A DNA stretch of 64,000 nucleotides from Blasia pusilla (taxonomy: Eukaryota > Marchantiophyta > Marchantiopsida > Blasiales), in contig CM114272.1 of the NCBI GenBank assembly GCA_050084515.1, positions 18,600,001 to 18,664,000 of the forward strand. The letters run 5' to 3'. A model generated the notes under the pieces. That model worked only from the letters and a program-made list of their open reading frames with translations. It searched no databases and had not been told where the DNA came from. Position 1 is the stretch's first letter. The number at the start of each line of letters is the position of its first letter. This document shows positions 10,641 through 22,478 of the stretch, piece by piece. A program made the position numbers and the translations under genes.

Positions 10641-12699
10641 ACTTCTGTTCGAATGTGCGGCCCAACTTCCGTCCGTTTGGCTCCCCCCTTCTCCGATTCT
10701 CTCCCCGTCCTTCCCGTCCGGTTTTATGTTCGTTGGTTAGGTCAGAAAAACAAATGAGTACTTTTTTGTGTCATATGACCCTTTCTGGATCTTTAGGAGA
10801 GGCCCATTTGTTTTCATCCCAACGTAGAGAGGGAATCTTTTTATTTATTTATTTATTAGAGAGGAACCTTTTCGATTTGGAGTCTGCCTTTTCGTCTTCA
10901 TATATGATCATCACAAGGACTTTTCTCACCCTTATCACCTAGATGATGACTATGGGAAGGGGGGGGGGAGATGGATTTCCTCCCCCTCTCTCTCTCTCTC
11001 TTTGGGAGTGTGGTGTTTAGGGATCTAACTCTCTAGAAGGGACCAATCTATCTCTCCCCCTTCAAAGAGAGTGAGGACCCCTTCCAACTTCATCTTGTTC
11101 TTGTTAAGAGCGTCGGACTCTTGTGACTTTCACAACCTTTCCCCAACTATCATTCCAACACATTCTTCGCATTGCAACCCTCTCCGATCCAAGCTCAACA
11201 ATCTCTCTCTCCATATGCATGTCAATCTCATCAATAGAGTTCCAATACCCAAAATTCCCCACCACTACCATCACAAATTCATATTGCTTCCTACTACCAT
11301 CTCGCTTCCCACTAGATCCAAGTAGCATGCATCGGGAAATCATTCACTCAATTGCACTATAACAACATGGAACTACGACGTCACGTTGCATTGACCACTC
11401 AGAAGGATTCGTCCCTCCCCTCTTGAGAGAATGGAGGGTCATTTCATCTACCTCACTTCCCTTGCTTGTCCTATCCACCCCATTCTAATTCTCTACCTTA
11501 TTTCTACCCTTGCTCTTTCTATCTCATTAAAAATTGTGTGAGATTCCAAATAAAAAATTTCTTGGTAGAAAGGTTATTTTTTCATTACTTTGAGCACATG
11601 AGGAGGTCTTTTTATTTCTATGCCATTAATTTTCCCACATATTTTCTTTGATGTAGAGTCAATTAGATAAGTACCTTTATATCATCCTCTCATGCATTAT
11701 GCATTTTCATAATTAAGATGCCATTCTTTAAGCTAGCGCTTTTCAATAAAAGTTGCATAAAAGTTTGCATGCAATACATCTCTAGATTTGCTCTTCTACA
11801 TTTTGTAACTTATTGCGATCTAGTTTATGATCTACTAGAAGATGCTCTTGGCATCCTTTTTTTACTATTTTAAATTTGATACAAATAGTACTCTTGCTTG
11901 AACTTACATGCCATTATTCCATTTGTTGATGCCTATCAAACTAATCACATACATGCAAATGAAATTCAGATACCTTCAATTACCTTTATGCAAAAAAATG
12001 ATAATGTATCTAGTTAAATATAGCTACTTGTGAGGATGCATTTGGCCCTCCTTGTGCCTTTTGGTATGCTCCTTACCTTATCTTTGTATTTTGTTTACCT
12101 TTTACCTTTTTTCTATTTTCTATTTATTCAACGTTCTCTTAACACACACTCATGTCAATATTCTCTCTACTATGCCAATAACATAAAAAATGATTTTTTA
12201 TATCATTTTTATCTTATGATTTCCCATTTTAACATAATAATTTAGATAAATCCATTTCAACAATGTAGAGGTAACCCTTGAAGAAGTTTGAGTAGTACAA
12301 AGATATCAAATATACTTTAAAATTTTAATTCTTCTCATCATCAATACCACTACATTCATAAGGAATTAAATATATTTTCAAATCACAACTTTGTGTTTTT
12401 TTGGAACATATATCTATGATGGCTATGAAAAGATAAATACAATATTCATGTTTGTAACATGAAAAAAACACTCATTAAAAGTTAAAAAAAAGAATAAATA
12501 GGATAGATTTCCATATAAAGTAAAAGGTAACCATAAGTAAAAAAAAAGTGTATGGAAAAGTACATGTATTTGCGAAACCTACATTAAAGGGCCCATGAGA
12601 AACCAAGACCATAGCCATAACTAGCTAAGGAAGTTGAGAAGGGGAGAAACCTTCAGAGGAATTTAAACAAAGTATGATCAATGATGGATTTGTCGATGG
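10641..12699. other. AT-rich intergenic DNA
   Basis: Composition shifts sharply from the GC-rich DUF1218 upstream region to AT-rich DNA. It contains a TTTA microsatellite near 10843-10857, a G run near 10960, a CT run near 10987-11001 and the decayed duplicate at 11040-11405. No gene is supportable. Confidence 0.45.
11040..11405 (+). repeat. Decayed duplicate of the DUF1218 upstream region
   Basis: The block at 11137-11190 (CCTTTCCCCAACTATCATTCCA) aligns with 9700-9720 (CCTTTCCCCAGCTATCATTCAA). The block at 11283-11325 (GCTTCCTACTACCATCTCGC) aligns with 9883-9935 (GCTTCCTACTACTACCACCTCGC). A third block at 11367-11404 (ACATGGAACTACGACGTCACG) aligns with 9219-9240. Many differences are C to T or G to A. 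Confidence 0.5.
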
Positions 12700-12893
12700 T
12701 GTTACGTCTTTTGGGATAAATCGACGAGTATCCGTAGGACACGTTTGAGGAGATCAGAGGACAACTTGAGGCCTCACGTAACCTGAGAGAGTAGGTTTCC
12801 CCTTTGTTTTACCTCATTTGGAGCTATATAGAGAAACTTACTATTTCGAGTAAATTCCTATTATGAGTATAGTTGACTTTCCACTATAAGAAG
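12700..12893 (+). mobile_element. LTR fragment related to the gypsy element at 53.6-62.5 kb
   Basis: It starts TGTTACGTCTTTTGGGATAA, the same terminus as the minus-strand start of the LTRs at 62542 (TGTGACGTCTTTTAGGATAG) and 54093. It continues with the ACCTGAGAGAG..AGGTTTCCCC block, then CATTTGGAGC.ATAT, TTACTATTT and GAGTATA..GTCGACTTT-like text. It is truncated near 12893 and lies in the opposite orientation to the main element. Confidence 0.7.
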
Positions 12894-12949
12894 TGATCAT
12901 ACAATTGGATGAAGAAAAGGATATCACAAAGATATCCTATCCAAAGTTT

Positions 12950-13044
12950 CGTGGGGAGAAAGTAAGGGAAAAGAATTATGATGAGGGAAGTGAGAGTGTT
13001 GGTGACAACAAAGAATTCTTTTCCCTTACCTTTCTCCCCCCACG
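12950..13044. repeat. Inverted repeat with arms of about 28 bp
   Basis: The left arm (12950-12977) reads CGTGGGGAGAAAGTAAGGGA and on into AAAGAATT. The right arm (13012-13044) is its reverse complement with two small insertions. The loop is about 35 bases. It may be a small foldback element. Confidence 0.6.
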
Positions 13045-16000
13045 CATGTTGGTAAAACATAGCAATTGAATCAATCGTGTCTATTGGTAGGGAGTATATT
13101 GAAAATTAGAATTTGTGTTCAAAGTTTTTACAAAGAGTGAAGTGGAATCATCTCATATGCAAATGGAAGTGAAGGGATCTTGTCTTCAAATAAAGATTTA
13201 AAACATCTGTCTTTTGGACAAGGCATACATACATTACATACAAAGACTAAAAAGGCAAAATGGAGAGTTATGTCAAAGAGATGATTTTGTCTGTAATCTT
13301 CCAACAATTTTCAAGGTCTGGGGCTATGGAAAAAATTAATTACCATTGGTTTGATAATCATGAAAATCATAATAAAAATATTTGGCAATCACATAATACT
13401 TTAAGGGCCTTCAAGGCTATAAAAGTTTTCCTTTCTCTTTGGACTTGGCATAGAATCTAGCTTTTTTCTTTAAAGATAGATTTAAAGGTTCTAAATCTTC
13501 TAGCTCTAGGTTAATAATGTCATCAAATGGAATGATAGGTTTGAAAGAATACATTGCCCCTTTATCCATTGCTCTTTGAAACGATTGTTTTATACACTCT
13601 TTGGGTAGAAGTAACTTCTCTTGGATTTAGTGATTGCAAAGGAATTTCATGAGTAAGAGTCTAAGAGAACCCCCTCCTCTCCCCCAAATATGAGGATAAG
13701 CTTCAATAATAAAAGAATCTGCCAACTTAAAAAGTGATGCAATTTTTGTTAAAAATTAAATGAAATTTTTTGGGTCCATTTTGTTGATAGGCCTAATAGT
13801 GATTCCTGCAATCGATCTTGCATTCTTTATAACGCTTGAGGAATTGATAGCCTCAATGAAGCATTCATCTCCCATGAATACTACCAAAATATTCACGAGG
13901 TCCTTCCTTGGAATTTGCAATTGGTCCAATTATTGCTAGAAATCATATACTTGGATTTCTTTCCTATCTCCATCATCCTTTTCATATTTGTTTCAACATG
14001 GGCCTTGCGTCAAGGTAGATCCTTACGACGGATATCCTCATAATTTTGATTTTTCCATAATGAAGCCAATATATCCCTTCCCAAAATAGAATTAGAATCC
14101 ATCATCTCTTCCTCAGATATTAAGTTTCTCATTGTTTTGTGAGGTAACAAGATAGGAGTTATGATAATCAAATTTTTGCTTATACGACTTGCCGACAACG
14201 TACTAGAAGTATTACTATCTATGATAGGATTATGATCTAGTCTCATTAGAGCCTCGTGTGTGGAACCCAAAGATATACAAGTTCCACGTATGTCTTCATT
14301 CTCTCATCTTCTAGATTGAGGAACATTTATTCTCTTGCCTTTATTTGCCATCCACTTATCAACCAAGTTCTTCAATTGCAAGTGCGTCGGATAAGGAAAA
14401 CTCGAATATTTTTGAATCTAAATAATTTTCTTCTTTCTATTTTTTTTCTGAATATATTCTCCATTTAGATGTTGACGTAACATGGTAAGAGTATGGGTGA
14501 GTTTTCCTTGACACCAATTGCAAATGGTAGGTTAGGGTTCCTTCTTCCTTCTTCCTATGCTACTCTAAAAGATGTGAATTGCTCTTGAGCAAAAGCATTA
14601 AGACCATGTTGTGCTCTTCTCTAATAAAGACCCATGTCAGATTGTGTCATGTACGGATCCCTATTTATTAATAATTCGGGTTAATATGTCACTCTACTTA
14701 CTTATACGTCCCAAAAAGTAATTTTTAAGGAGTAGTGGCATGTGTCAAACGAAGAAGCAACTTACAAAAACTATATTCTCCAATTAGTATAGTGATATAT
14801 CTCATGGATCTGTTTCATTCATTATCTCTTTGTAGAATCAGATTTTTTTTTCACATTCTCACTCCATTACTCCTTAAGGAGGGAAAGGCTTGGGCCATGT
14901 GGATGTTAGGTTATTTTTTATTTTAACCATCTAGCTTTACTCGTGATGCGAGACTCCCCTATCATTCCTCTTCTTATATACCAAACTATGGAAAGAAAAG
15001 CTCTCGCAAATTCTATAAAGACGTATGATCAAGGCCTCAATGAATATAAATATGACACACTATTACTATAAGCGCGTGCGATGGACAGATTTATATGACC
15101 TCCCATAATTAACTCTCACAATTCTCAACTCCCATTTTAAATTGATTTAGAGAAATTTTATTGATTCAAAAACATAAGGATCCAATTAGCTGAGAATGCC
15201 AAATATTAAGAGGAGAGGAATTTGCAAAATAAAGATGCACTCTCCAATAAGAATGGCACATGAAAAGATTGGAAAAAAACTCCTTCCCCTTAGTGCTTAA
15301 TTTTAGGGAAAATATTTAGATATTTCCTTTATAAGGGGAAAATTTAAATTGGAATAAGGGCTCGGACTTCAACGCATTTGTGGCTATGAGGCCATGCTGT
15401 TAAAGCGAATATAGCGTGCACCGTATTTATTTATTTCCTTAGAGAAGTCCTAAACCTATACTCGCGAGTGATCTCATGAATCGGATAATTCAGGTGGATA
15501 ATGCGAGTCAGTAGATTTGGTCCTCGTGCCTATTGATCCTCGAGTTATGTCAAGGAGGGTAAGCGTCCGGCCATGTGGGGAGCGGTACAAGGTCACAATA
15601 AAATGTGCACAGCCAGTTTCGAGCCTACAACCACCTGCTCATTAGGGGAGGAGTTCATTGTGCTCTACCTTCTTGCTCGATGGGATGAGGAACATGAGGA
15701 TTTTATTTTTTCTTTCAAGGATAATCCCAAGGAGAAGCTAGGGTTAACTAACTCAACCTCGGGTTGGAAAACCCAAGGATAAATAGGCACGAGGGATTTG
15801 GTGCGAAGGCGAGAGAAAACAGAGAAGACGCAATGAGTGGTTAGTAAGTGCCACCACCTTCACTCTAGTCATGTCCATTCACGTTGGTCAATAGAGAGTT
15901 AAACTTTGTTGGTACCCAAAAGGCTAAAAGCCACAACATTAGGAATCAAAACAACATTAAGTATGAATGAGTGTAGTACAAAGCATTCTGGGGAAGTAAA

Positions 16001-16304
16001 TTGAGGCTTTTGACCTCAATGAGCACCTCACAATTAGCTCACATGGGCTCGTGGAGTGAGACTGCGAGATGATCCGAGGGCTATGTGTAGGGCTCATGCG
16101 GTTAAAATTGTCTGTATAATTAATAGAGGATGGGATTAGAGAAATATTCCTCTCGTGTTGACACATATCATATTTAAGAGAATAGCTAAAACACCAATTT
16201 CGACAAATATGGTCTTTGTAGAAAACCCGATTTTGTTCTAATATGATTATTAGCACATTAGGACATAGTGTAATGACTTAGGTTTTACTCTCTATGTGAA
16301 CCAT
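13045..16304. other. AT-rich intergenic DNA without a recognisable gene
   Basis: Only short, stop-rich frames. A minus-strand frame at 14010-14270 and a plus frame at 15573-15782 look like fragments of decayed elements but match nothing I know. TTTCGAGCC at about 15617 resembles a weak pol III B box; I do not call it. Confidence 0.4.
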
Positions 16305-16765
16305 GATTATGGCTTAAGGTTTATGGATTAAAGTTTAAGGTTTATGGCTTCAAGTGTAAGGTTTATGACTTAGGATGGAGGGTTGAGGATTTAGATTAAT
16401 AATATTTCGAGTCTATACTTCTTTAAGTTAGTATTCACTTAGAGCTTAGGGTTTATGGCTTTGGGTTTATGGTTTAGGTTCTAGGGTTTAGGGTTTTTTC
16501 TTAGCATTTAGGATATTTGGCTTAGGATTTTTGGTCTAGGGTTTATAGCTTAGGATTTAGGGTTTAGGGTTTTTGGTTTAGGGGTAAGGGGTTAGGGTTT
16601 AGGTTGTTTGGCTTAGGGTTTAGGGGTTTTGGCTTAGGGTTTAGGGTCTAGGGTTTAGGTTGTTTGTGATAGGTGATAGGCTTTTTGACCTAGGGTTTAA
16701 GGTTGATAGCTTAGGGTTTAGGGTTTAGGATATTTGGCTTAGTGTTGAGGGTTTAGGGTTTAGTG
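16305..16765 (+). repeat. Interstitial telomere-like repeat block (degenerate TTTAGGG)
   Basis: The stretch is dominated by variants of GGGTTTAGGGT and GGTTTATGGCTTAAGG, including several exact adjacent TTTAGGG units near 16490 and 16560. Units alternate with GGCTTAGG spacers, suggesting a degenerate satellite based on the plant telomere motif rather than a true chromosome end. Confidence 0.8.
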
Positions 16766-16999
16766 AAAACCATCTGGTTTTCATCTAAAGTCCAAATGGA
16801 TGAATTATACTACATGGTGCAAGTTATAGCATGATACTTAACAAGAAAATATAAACTGGGAATACCATGGAATCCGATTCCAACAATGAAAGCCGCCATA
16901 AAACCATTTATTCAATAATCAAGAAAATTTATAAAATCAAGTGATGACTGTGAATAACATTAGATTAAATTATAATAAAGAAATTGCGTTGTCGTTAGT

Positions 17000-17990
17000 C
17001 ATCTCTATCTCCTTGTTGTACTAGGTTAGTGCCAAAATTTATTCTAGACTTTACAAAATTAGCCACATCAATGGGGATACTCACTAGCTCACCCTCTATT
17101 GCATATGTTGAATTAGCAAAAGATGCCATAACCGAGTCATGTGGACACAACATTGGTTTTTCACTACTTTTTAAAAAAAAAAAAATCCTAATTTTGATAT
17201 CTCCTACTTGGGGCTATGTTCCCTCTTCTGAACCGTATACTGATCAAGGAGTGTATTCCATAGCCACCAATACTGATATATGAAATTTGCATCTTCACTA
17301 ACTCCAACTAGAACTTGTCCCATCCATATGGGACATTTGTTTCTTTCTTGTCTTGGTCTAATTATGAAAAAATCTCCAACATTGAAATCTACCAATGCAA
17401 CTTCTGTTTCCTCCATTGATAACATATCAACTCTAGGCCAGAATCTAGTGGGCCCACAATAGTGATCTCGATTTGGAGGAATTCCACTTCCAAAGATAAT
17501 AGGAACTTAACTGTTTTGTTTGGTTAGAGGCAAAAAATCTTCCAATGTCTCGGAGAAAGATGAAGCGATGTCATGGGCTATCAAATTGGTCATATTATTG
17601 ATAGAAGAATCTTCATTTGTTTCTATCTTGTGATTTAATCGCAGGTTTTGAACCTTGTCCTCATGATTTCCATGAGGAAACAATCGATCCAATTCCTCAA
17701 TCGTCTTCCTCCACTGCTATGCTAGTTGTTGGAACTCCATCTTTGTGCCTTCGGAAGACTTGCTTCCCATCTTATCAAAATACTCAACGTACTGAGATAC
17801 ACCTTTCTTCACATCGGAAAATGCCTTCAAGGGTGTGGGTAGTAAGCGCTTTGGAAATGAAAACAAGGTGGGACATCGAAACAAGGACCTTGGGGAATCG
17901 GTAGCAGCGGTCGTGTGAGCGCGAAAGTGAACAACGAACTCCAAGAGCAAGAACAACAACAAGAACGAGGTGCGAATTTCAAAGGGCAAA
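17000..17990 (-). pseudogene. Decayed coding remnant of unknown, probably element-derived protein
   Basis: Read on the minus strand from 17989 to 17000, three open stretches follow one another with stops and frame changes between them. Recognisable pieces are FSDVKKGVSQYVEYFDKM, then LDRLFPHGNHEDKVQNLRL, then a compact stretch with VDFNVGDFFIIRPRQE, FIYQYWWLWN and later IPIDVANFVKSRINFG. The order and spacing look like one former protein of over 300 residues. I do not recognise the family. An A-run at 17171-17182 interrupts it. Confidence 0.45.
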
Positions 17991-18620
17991 TGTGTTGAAA
18001 TTATGAATGAAAGAATTCGTACCTAAATCCAAGATGGAGAAGGAAGCTCGGCCATCCAATCCTTAGCATTCTTCCGCTGACATAGTAAGAGACGCCCGCG
18101 GCAGAACCTACGTGGACTGTACTAACATAGGTAGCAGCAAAGACGATGAAAACCACAACGTAAACGCAAGAATTTCACGTGCGCGAAGGGAGGCTTGCAC
18201 CAAGATTGCTTGCGGGGAGAGAGCGTCCGTAGATTGCAACTCTAAGAAACAATTAAGAAACTACAACAACGAGGGATTGTGAAGACCACTCGTGGCAGCC
18301 CTTGAAAAATGATCTCGCACGGAGGGCCTTCAAAGTGTAGCCCTACAATTACTGATGTAGTTGTAGGGCTACACTACATCAGTAATTAGAAGGCTTTTCA
18401 CGAGTTCTGGTCCGTTACAAAACGATCCTACGATGAAAAATAATCCGCGTCGACATAGCCTCGGGCCACAATGTAGAAGTCGAACATAAGGCAGAAGACG
18501 CCATTTACGGCCTACTTTTATAGGCCGTAAAAATCCCAGCTCCGTTCACTCGCTACTTGGCACGAGTCACGAGTCTCTTGGCACCTCTCCCCGTTATTTG
18601 GATCTGGTCGATCTGAATGC
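17990..18620. other. Intergenic; contains an overlapping inverted repeat at 18334-18385
   Basis: No gene is visible. The sequence becomes GC-richer from about 18030. The block at 18334-18385 has the order A B A' B', where A is AGTGTAGCCCTACAA, B is TTACTGATGTAG, and A' and B' are their reverse complements. The two hairpins are therefore mutually exclusive or pseudoknot-like. Confidence 0.6.
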
Positions 18621-18624
18621 TGAG

Positions 18625-18905
18625 CACCATCATCGCACACTGTGAACGAGCTACGTGGTAATCTGAGAGCTCCTCCCCTTCATCGCACCCCGTGCACGAT
18701 TTTCGCGGTGATCGGGAGTTTGATCCCCATTGTCCCACGCAGTACACGATTTAGGCCGTGATCTCCCGGGAGTCGGATCCCCGCTATCGCAAAACTCTGC
18801 ACGATTTAGGCGCTGATCGGGAAAATCTGACTCCCATTATCGCGCACTGCGCACGGATGAGAGAAAGTGATCTGAAGCCTCGTCCCCATCCTCGCGCATT
18901 GTCGA
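18625..18905. repeat. Tandem repeat, about six units of 50-54 bp
   Basis: Diverged units share a TCGCAC..GTGCACGATTT core followed by a GTGATC(GGGAGT) block and a CCCC.TTATCGC end. The TCGC landmark recurs near 18632, 18682, 18731, 18786, 18840 and 18894. Unit divergence is high, so the array is old. Confidence 0.65.
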
Positions 18906-19379
18906 CTGTACATCTCTTTCTGGGGCCTGGGCATTGCCAACTTCCCATCCCTCTCTCTGCGTTTCGAAGTCCAAGGGAGCAGATCAGAGAGCCCCTGTCC
19001 AGCACTTTAACCCGCTTCCCAAAGAGAAAAGGAATCCCATCAAACAGTTCTTGAGGTCTGCCGGGTCAGAATGCACTATACAGTTTTGCTGAAGAAAGGT
19101 CCACTTTTTGTTGCTTCCTAGAGAGCTGCACTAGCGCGGGAGGTCTTCAAACGGGTGCTCATTAATACGCGTGCTATCCTTGATGCGCATGCTGGGCTCT
19201 CCTTACCTGGGGACCATCCAACAGTACCCAAATCAGGAGAGGTGGGAGAAGGGGCCAGGAGTATAGCTGGATAGCAGTTTAAACGGAAGAGAGTTTAAAA
19301 TCTGCTTGATGGTTCGGAGTTTTGAGCTTTAGTTTTTCTCTGCCGAGAAGAGATTGGATCATCAGATCATGGGACCGCC
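18906..19379. other. Intergenic, nothing identified
   Basis: No gene, RNA or element is recognisable between the tandem repeat and the second dispersed repeat copy. Confidence 0.4.
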
Positions 19380-19625
19380 TTCTCATAAGTAACCTCTGTC
19401 GCAGTCCTGCATCCATAGAACTAGTGCTAATGAGGAAGAAGGCTTGATAACGATGGAGAAGTGAAGAAGCTCTCTCGTGTGAGTGCTTACCATGAAGAGT
19501 ATTGATCCTTTCGGCATCAGCCAAGAAGCCCTTTATGACGCTATCGACACTTCGACCCCAAAAAGCAGCACTCTTCATTGCAGCAGCTTTGGGCAGGGAA
19601 TCTATACGAGTGGTTGGGACAAAGA
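19380..19625 (-). repeat. Dispersed repeat, copy 2 of 3, best-preserved peptide
   Basis: On the minus strand the copy reads IDSLPKAAAMKS, then FWGRSVDSVIKGFLADAE, GKHSHERAS and SSMDAGLRQRLLM. Each of these has a counterpart in copy 1 or in the tandem array (SMVARLRQALLNEYT). The frame continues minus to about 19279. No start, stop or domain defines a full gene. Confidence 0.6.
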
Positions 19626-19794
19626 GCTCTGGTGATACTAGCTTGCAAATTTCAAAGTAGGCTTTTGCTCTTTTTACAGTAATTTCGGTACTCGGACCAT
19701 ATCGTGACCGACAATTTCAACCCCTCCATCCCACGATGTGCAGGTCTCTGATTGTGTTCCCATCCTGCTGTCGATTGTGTTTCAAGGGAATAGT

Positions 19795-20045
19795 CATTAG
19801 GTAGTGACTGTCGTAGCCTTGCCACCATAGATCCTCAACCCCGGTCGGACAGCGCTATAGACTGGGATGAGTATAGAGGGAGGAAGAAGTACAATTTGAG
19901 AGGAGGGAGACTCTTTGATCTAGTGTGAATGCTCACCAGACAGATTGTTGGTGCGAAGCTTTGCAGACATCATCCAAGAAACTCTGTACCACACTTTCTA
20001 CCTTACTTGAGTTGTGAGCCCCAAAACTTTAATGCTTTTTGGGGT
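19795..20045 (-). repeat. Dispersed repeat, copy 3 of 3, frame-shifted
   Basis: It aligns with copy 1 over GTCGTAGCCTTGCCACCATAGA, GGACAGCGCTATAGA and GTGTGAATGCTCACCA. The minus strand retains GSMVARLRQSL and GEHSH but contains stops and a frame change between them. Confidence 0.6.
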
Positions 20046-22125
20046 TGAAAATTCATCCCATCAAACAACTGTCACGTTCAGTAACCTAGGTTCACTACCC
20101 GCAGCAACCTGCTTCAAGTACCCGAGTGTCGTAGGAAAGGAGTGTTCAAGGGTTGGAGGTGAGCTACAGGAGAGGGATCTTCACTGCAGCTAAGGTTTGA
20201 GTCAAGATTGTGGGAATAATTGCATCGAACAGAGGTTCATGAGCCTCGCCTAGTCCTGAGCAATCTACATCAAAGCTCCAATAATCCTTCCTACTCCCCT
20301 CGTTTTTCCACGCAATCAAAGCGTACCAGACCCCTGTCCATGTCAGACATTCTGCAGCCCCGTCTGCTTCGAGCTGCGAATAAATGTCGAAAGTTCTTGG
20401 TCTTTTGACCAGTTGCCTACGTCACCAAGAGCTAAATGGTAGCTATCTGAAGACTTTCTGCTCATAAAAGCACAGCCCGTTCTTGAGATACTATAGACTA
20501 CTGACTGTTAAATAAGAGAGGAGTGAACACTACTTGCAGCGTGATGCAATCCAGCCTGCTAAACTCGAGCCAGGCCGGACAGGCTCCAATTCCTGGTTCG
20601 CAGTACTAAGCCCAACCTGATGTAGCTGGCGTTGATTTCATGTATGAAGGCAAGTTCTTGTGCGTATGTTGAGAGGGAAATTTCGAAACCCAGGGTCACT
20701 TACATCTAATTTGGTAGTGAATCTGTACAGAACTTTGCGGTTATCCAGGGATAACAATCTGAGATCTTAGATTACTTGATCCAGATGTAAATCTACCTTC
20801 TGTACACATATATACGTACAGTTTTGAAAATGTAAAAGAAATCCAATATTCTAGATCAATCGATCCAACCGTATACTGATCAATGAGTAACCTTCTTTCG
20901 TCGATTTCGTTGGTGTTGACACCGAGTGCTGCCCATGGGTCCTTCCTTCGATCGCTCCTTTCAAGAATGCAGATAAAGGGAGACTTATCTGATCACCTTG
21001 TGTAGATCTTCGTTATTTGGACATATCTTCTGCCACTTCGAGCGTTGTTCTCCGGTGAAGCTTTACATCTTCAATGCGAACCATTATCGCTGTTCACTGG
21101 AAAGTGGACACGATGGTGCTCTCTTGCCATGTTCGGGTTGTGTTTCGTCACTCATTTTTCCAAGCTTGATTCTGAAGTGAAACATTCAGTAGGATTTTCT
21201 GCCATACAACACAGGAAGACAGCCTTGTTCGACTCGGCAAGGTTCCAAAGTTAGTCGTGGGTTTGTGATCTACACAAGAAGCCTAGAAGGGCACCTTCCC
21301 CTCATTTGGGAAAGCAACAGTCTGCTGTCAATTCCTCCTTTTGCATCCCACCGGTTCAGTCTCGGATGGTCCGTTTTGTTTTCCCACACAACTTAATCCT
21401 GTTTGTTGGTTCTTCACACATCAGACCTTCATCTCAAGCTGCTGCAATACCTTTTGCATTGCAATTTTTATCGCAGAATCCGAAATTGTCGGCTGAAAAG
21501 AAAAAACCTCGAGACTTTAAACCATGAAGGGGTAAGGCAGAATAATAGTTCCCAAGATTGAAAATGCCATATAGGCTAGAAGTCGTCACATCTCCTCAAA
21601 GCTGCGTCTACTCAGTTTTTTTCCGAGGCCCACGTCACCTATTGACTAGAAAAAATGTTTCAATAGGGTGGAGATTTTCATCTTAGAGAAGGAAATCCCT
21701 GAGGACCGCAAACAAATCATGTGAAGGAGTGGTTGGATGAAAAAATCAATGAATTCCAGAAGCTGTCAAGGTAGCTTAGAGCACGTACTCAAATGAGGCG
21801 ACTTAGCTGTCCATGGTGAGCATTGCTCCTTTCAGTCGTGAACTTGAGAACAAGATGGCAAATGTCAGCCTTGATGGTCGTGTAGTCACCACAATCCCAT
21901 ATGTATCCTCTTTATACATCGGAAACAAAACTCTTTATTCTCATACACTCTTGATTGATGTATATTCCTACCGTGGGATCAGAATAAATAGCAACCCATA
22001 CATGGTATGCTTGAAGTGATTTCGAAATATTACGGGCGTCCTAAGATGATTACAGATGCAGAAGTTGCACCGATTCATTCTCTATGCGGATTGAGAATTT
22101 GAAAGTTCTAACAGTTCAAAGTACA
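20046..22125. other. Intergenic, nothing identified
   Basis: Only short frames. The plus-strand frames at 21045-21527 and 21813-22019 match no family I know. The region may hold further exons of the eroded minus-strand gene at 22.1-24.6 kb, but I could not identify any. Confidence 0.35.
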
Positions 22126-22478
22126 CTAAGTTGTCTCGAGACCGAAGACTTCAGCTTCCAATTGTGCCAATTCATCACGGTCTGGATTCAAAAAATTGAT
22201 ATCTCCAAGGTTGCGAGCAGTGGAGATGGTGGAAGGAGCAGTCCCATCGAAACGCTGGAGGTCTGAAGCACCAGGTGGAAGCTCACTAGATTCGAAGTCA
22301 TAAACCTTGGGAATGTTCGCTGTTGCAGCATCAAACTCATATTCAAAATTCCAAGATGACGCACAGGTTGGATCTGTTCCCAGGGGCAACGGCCAGACTT
22401 TTATCATTTCTGCAGCCAAAGTCAGAAGGTTTATGAATATCTTCTTCTGGTTATCAGGCCACTTGGTTTCTACTTCAC

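Noticed and set aside
16305-16765. True chromosome end
   Set aside because: Repeats are degenerate, only about 460 bases long, and flanked on both sides by ordinary sequence.
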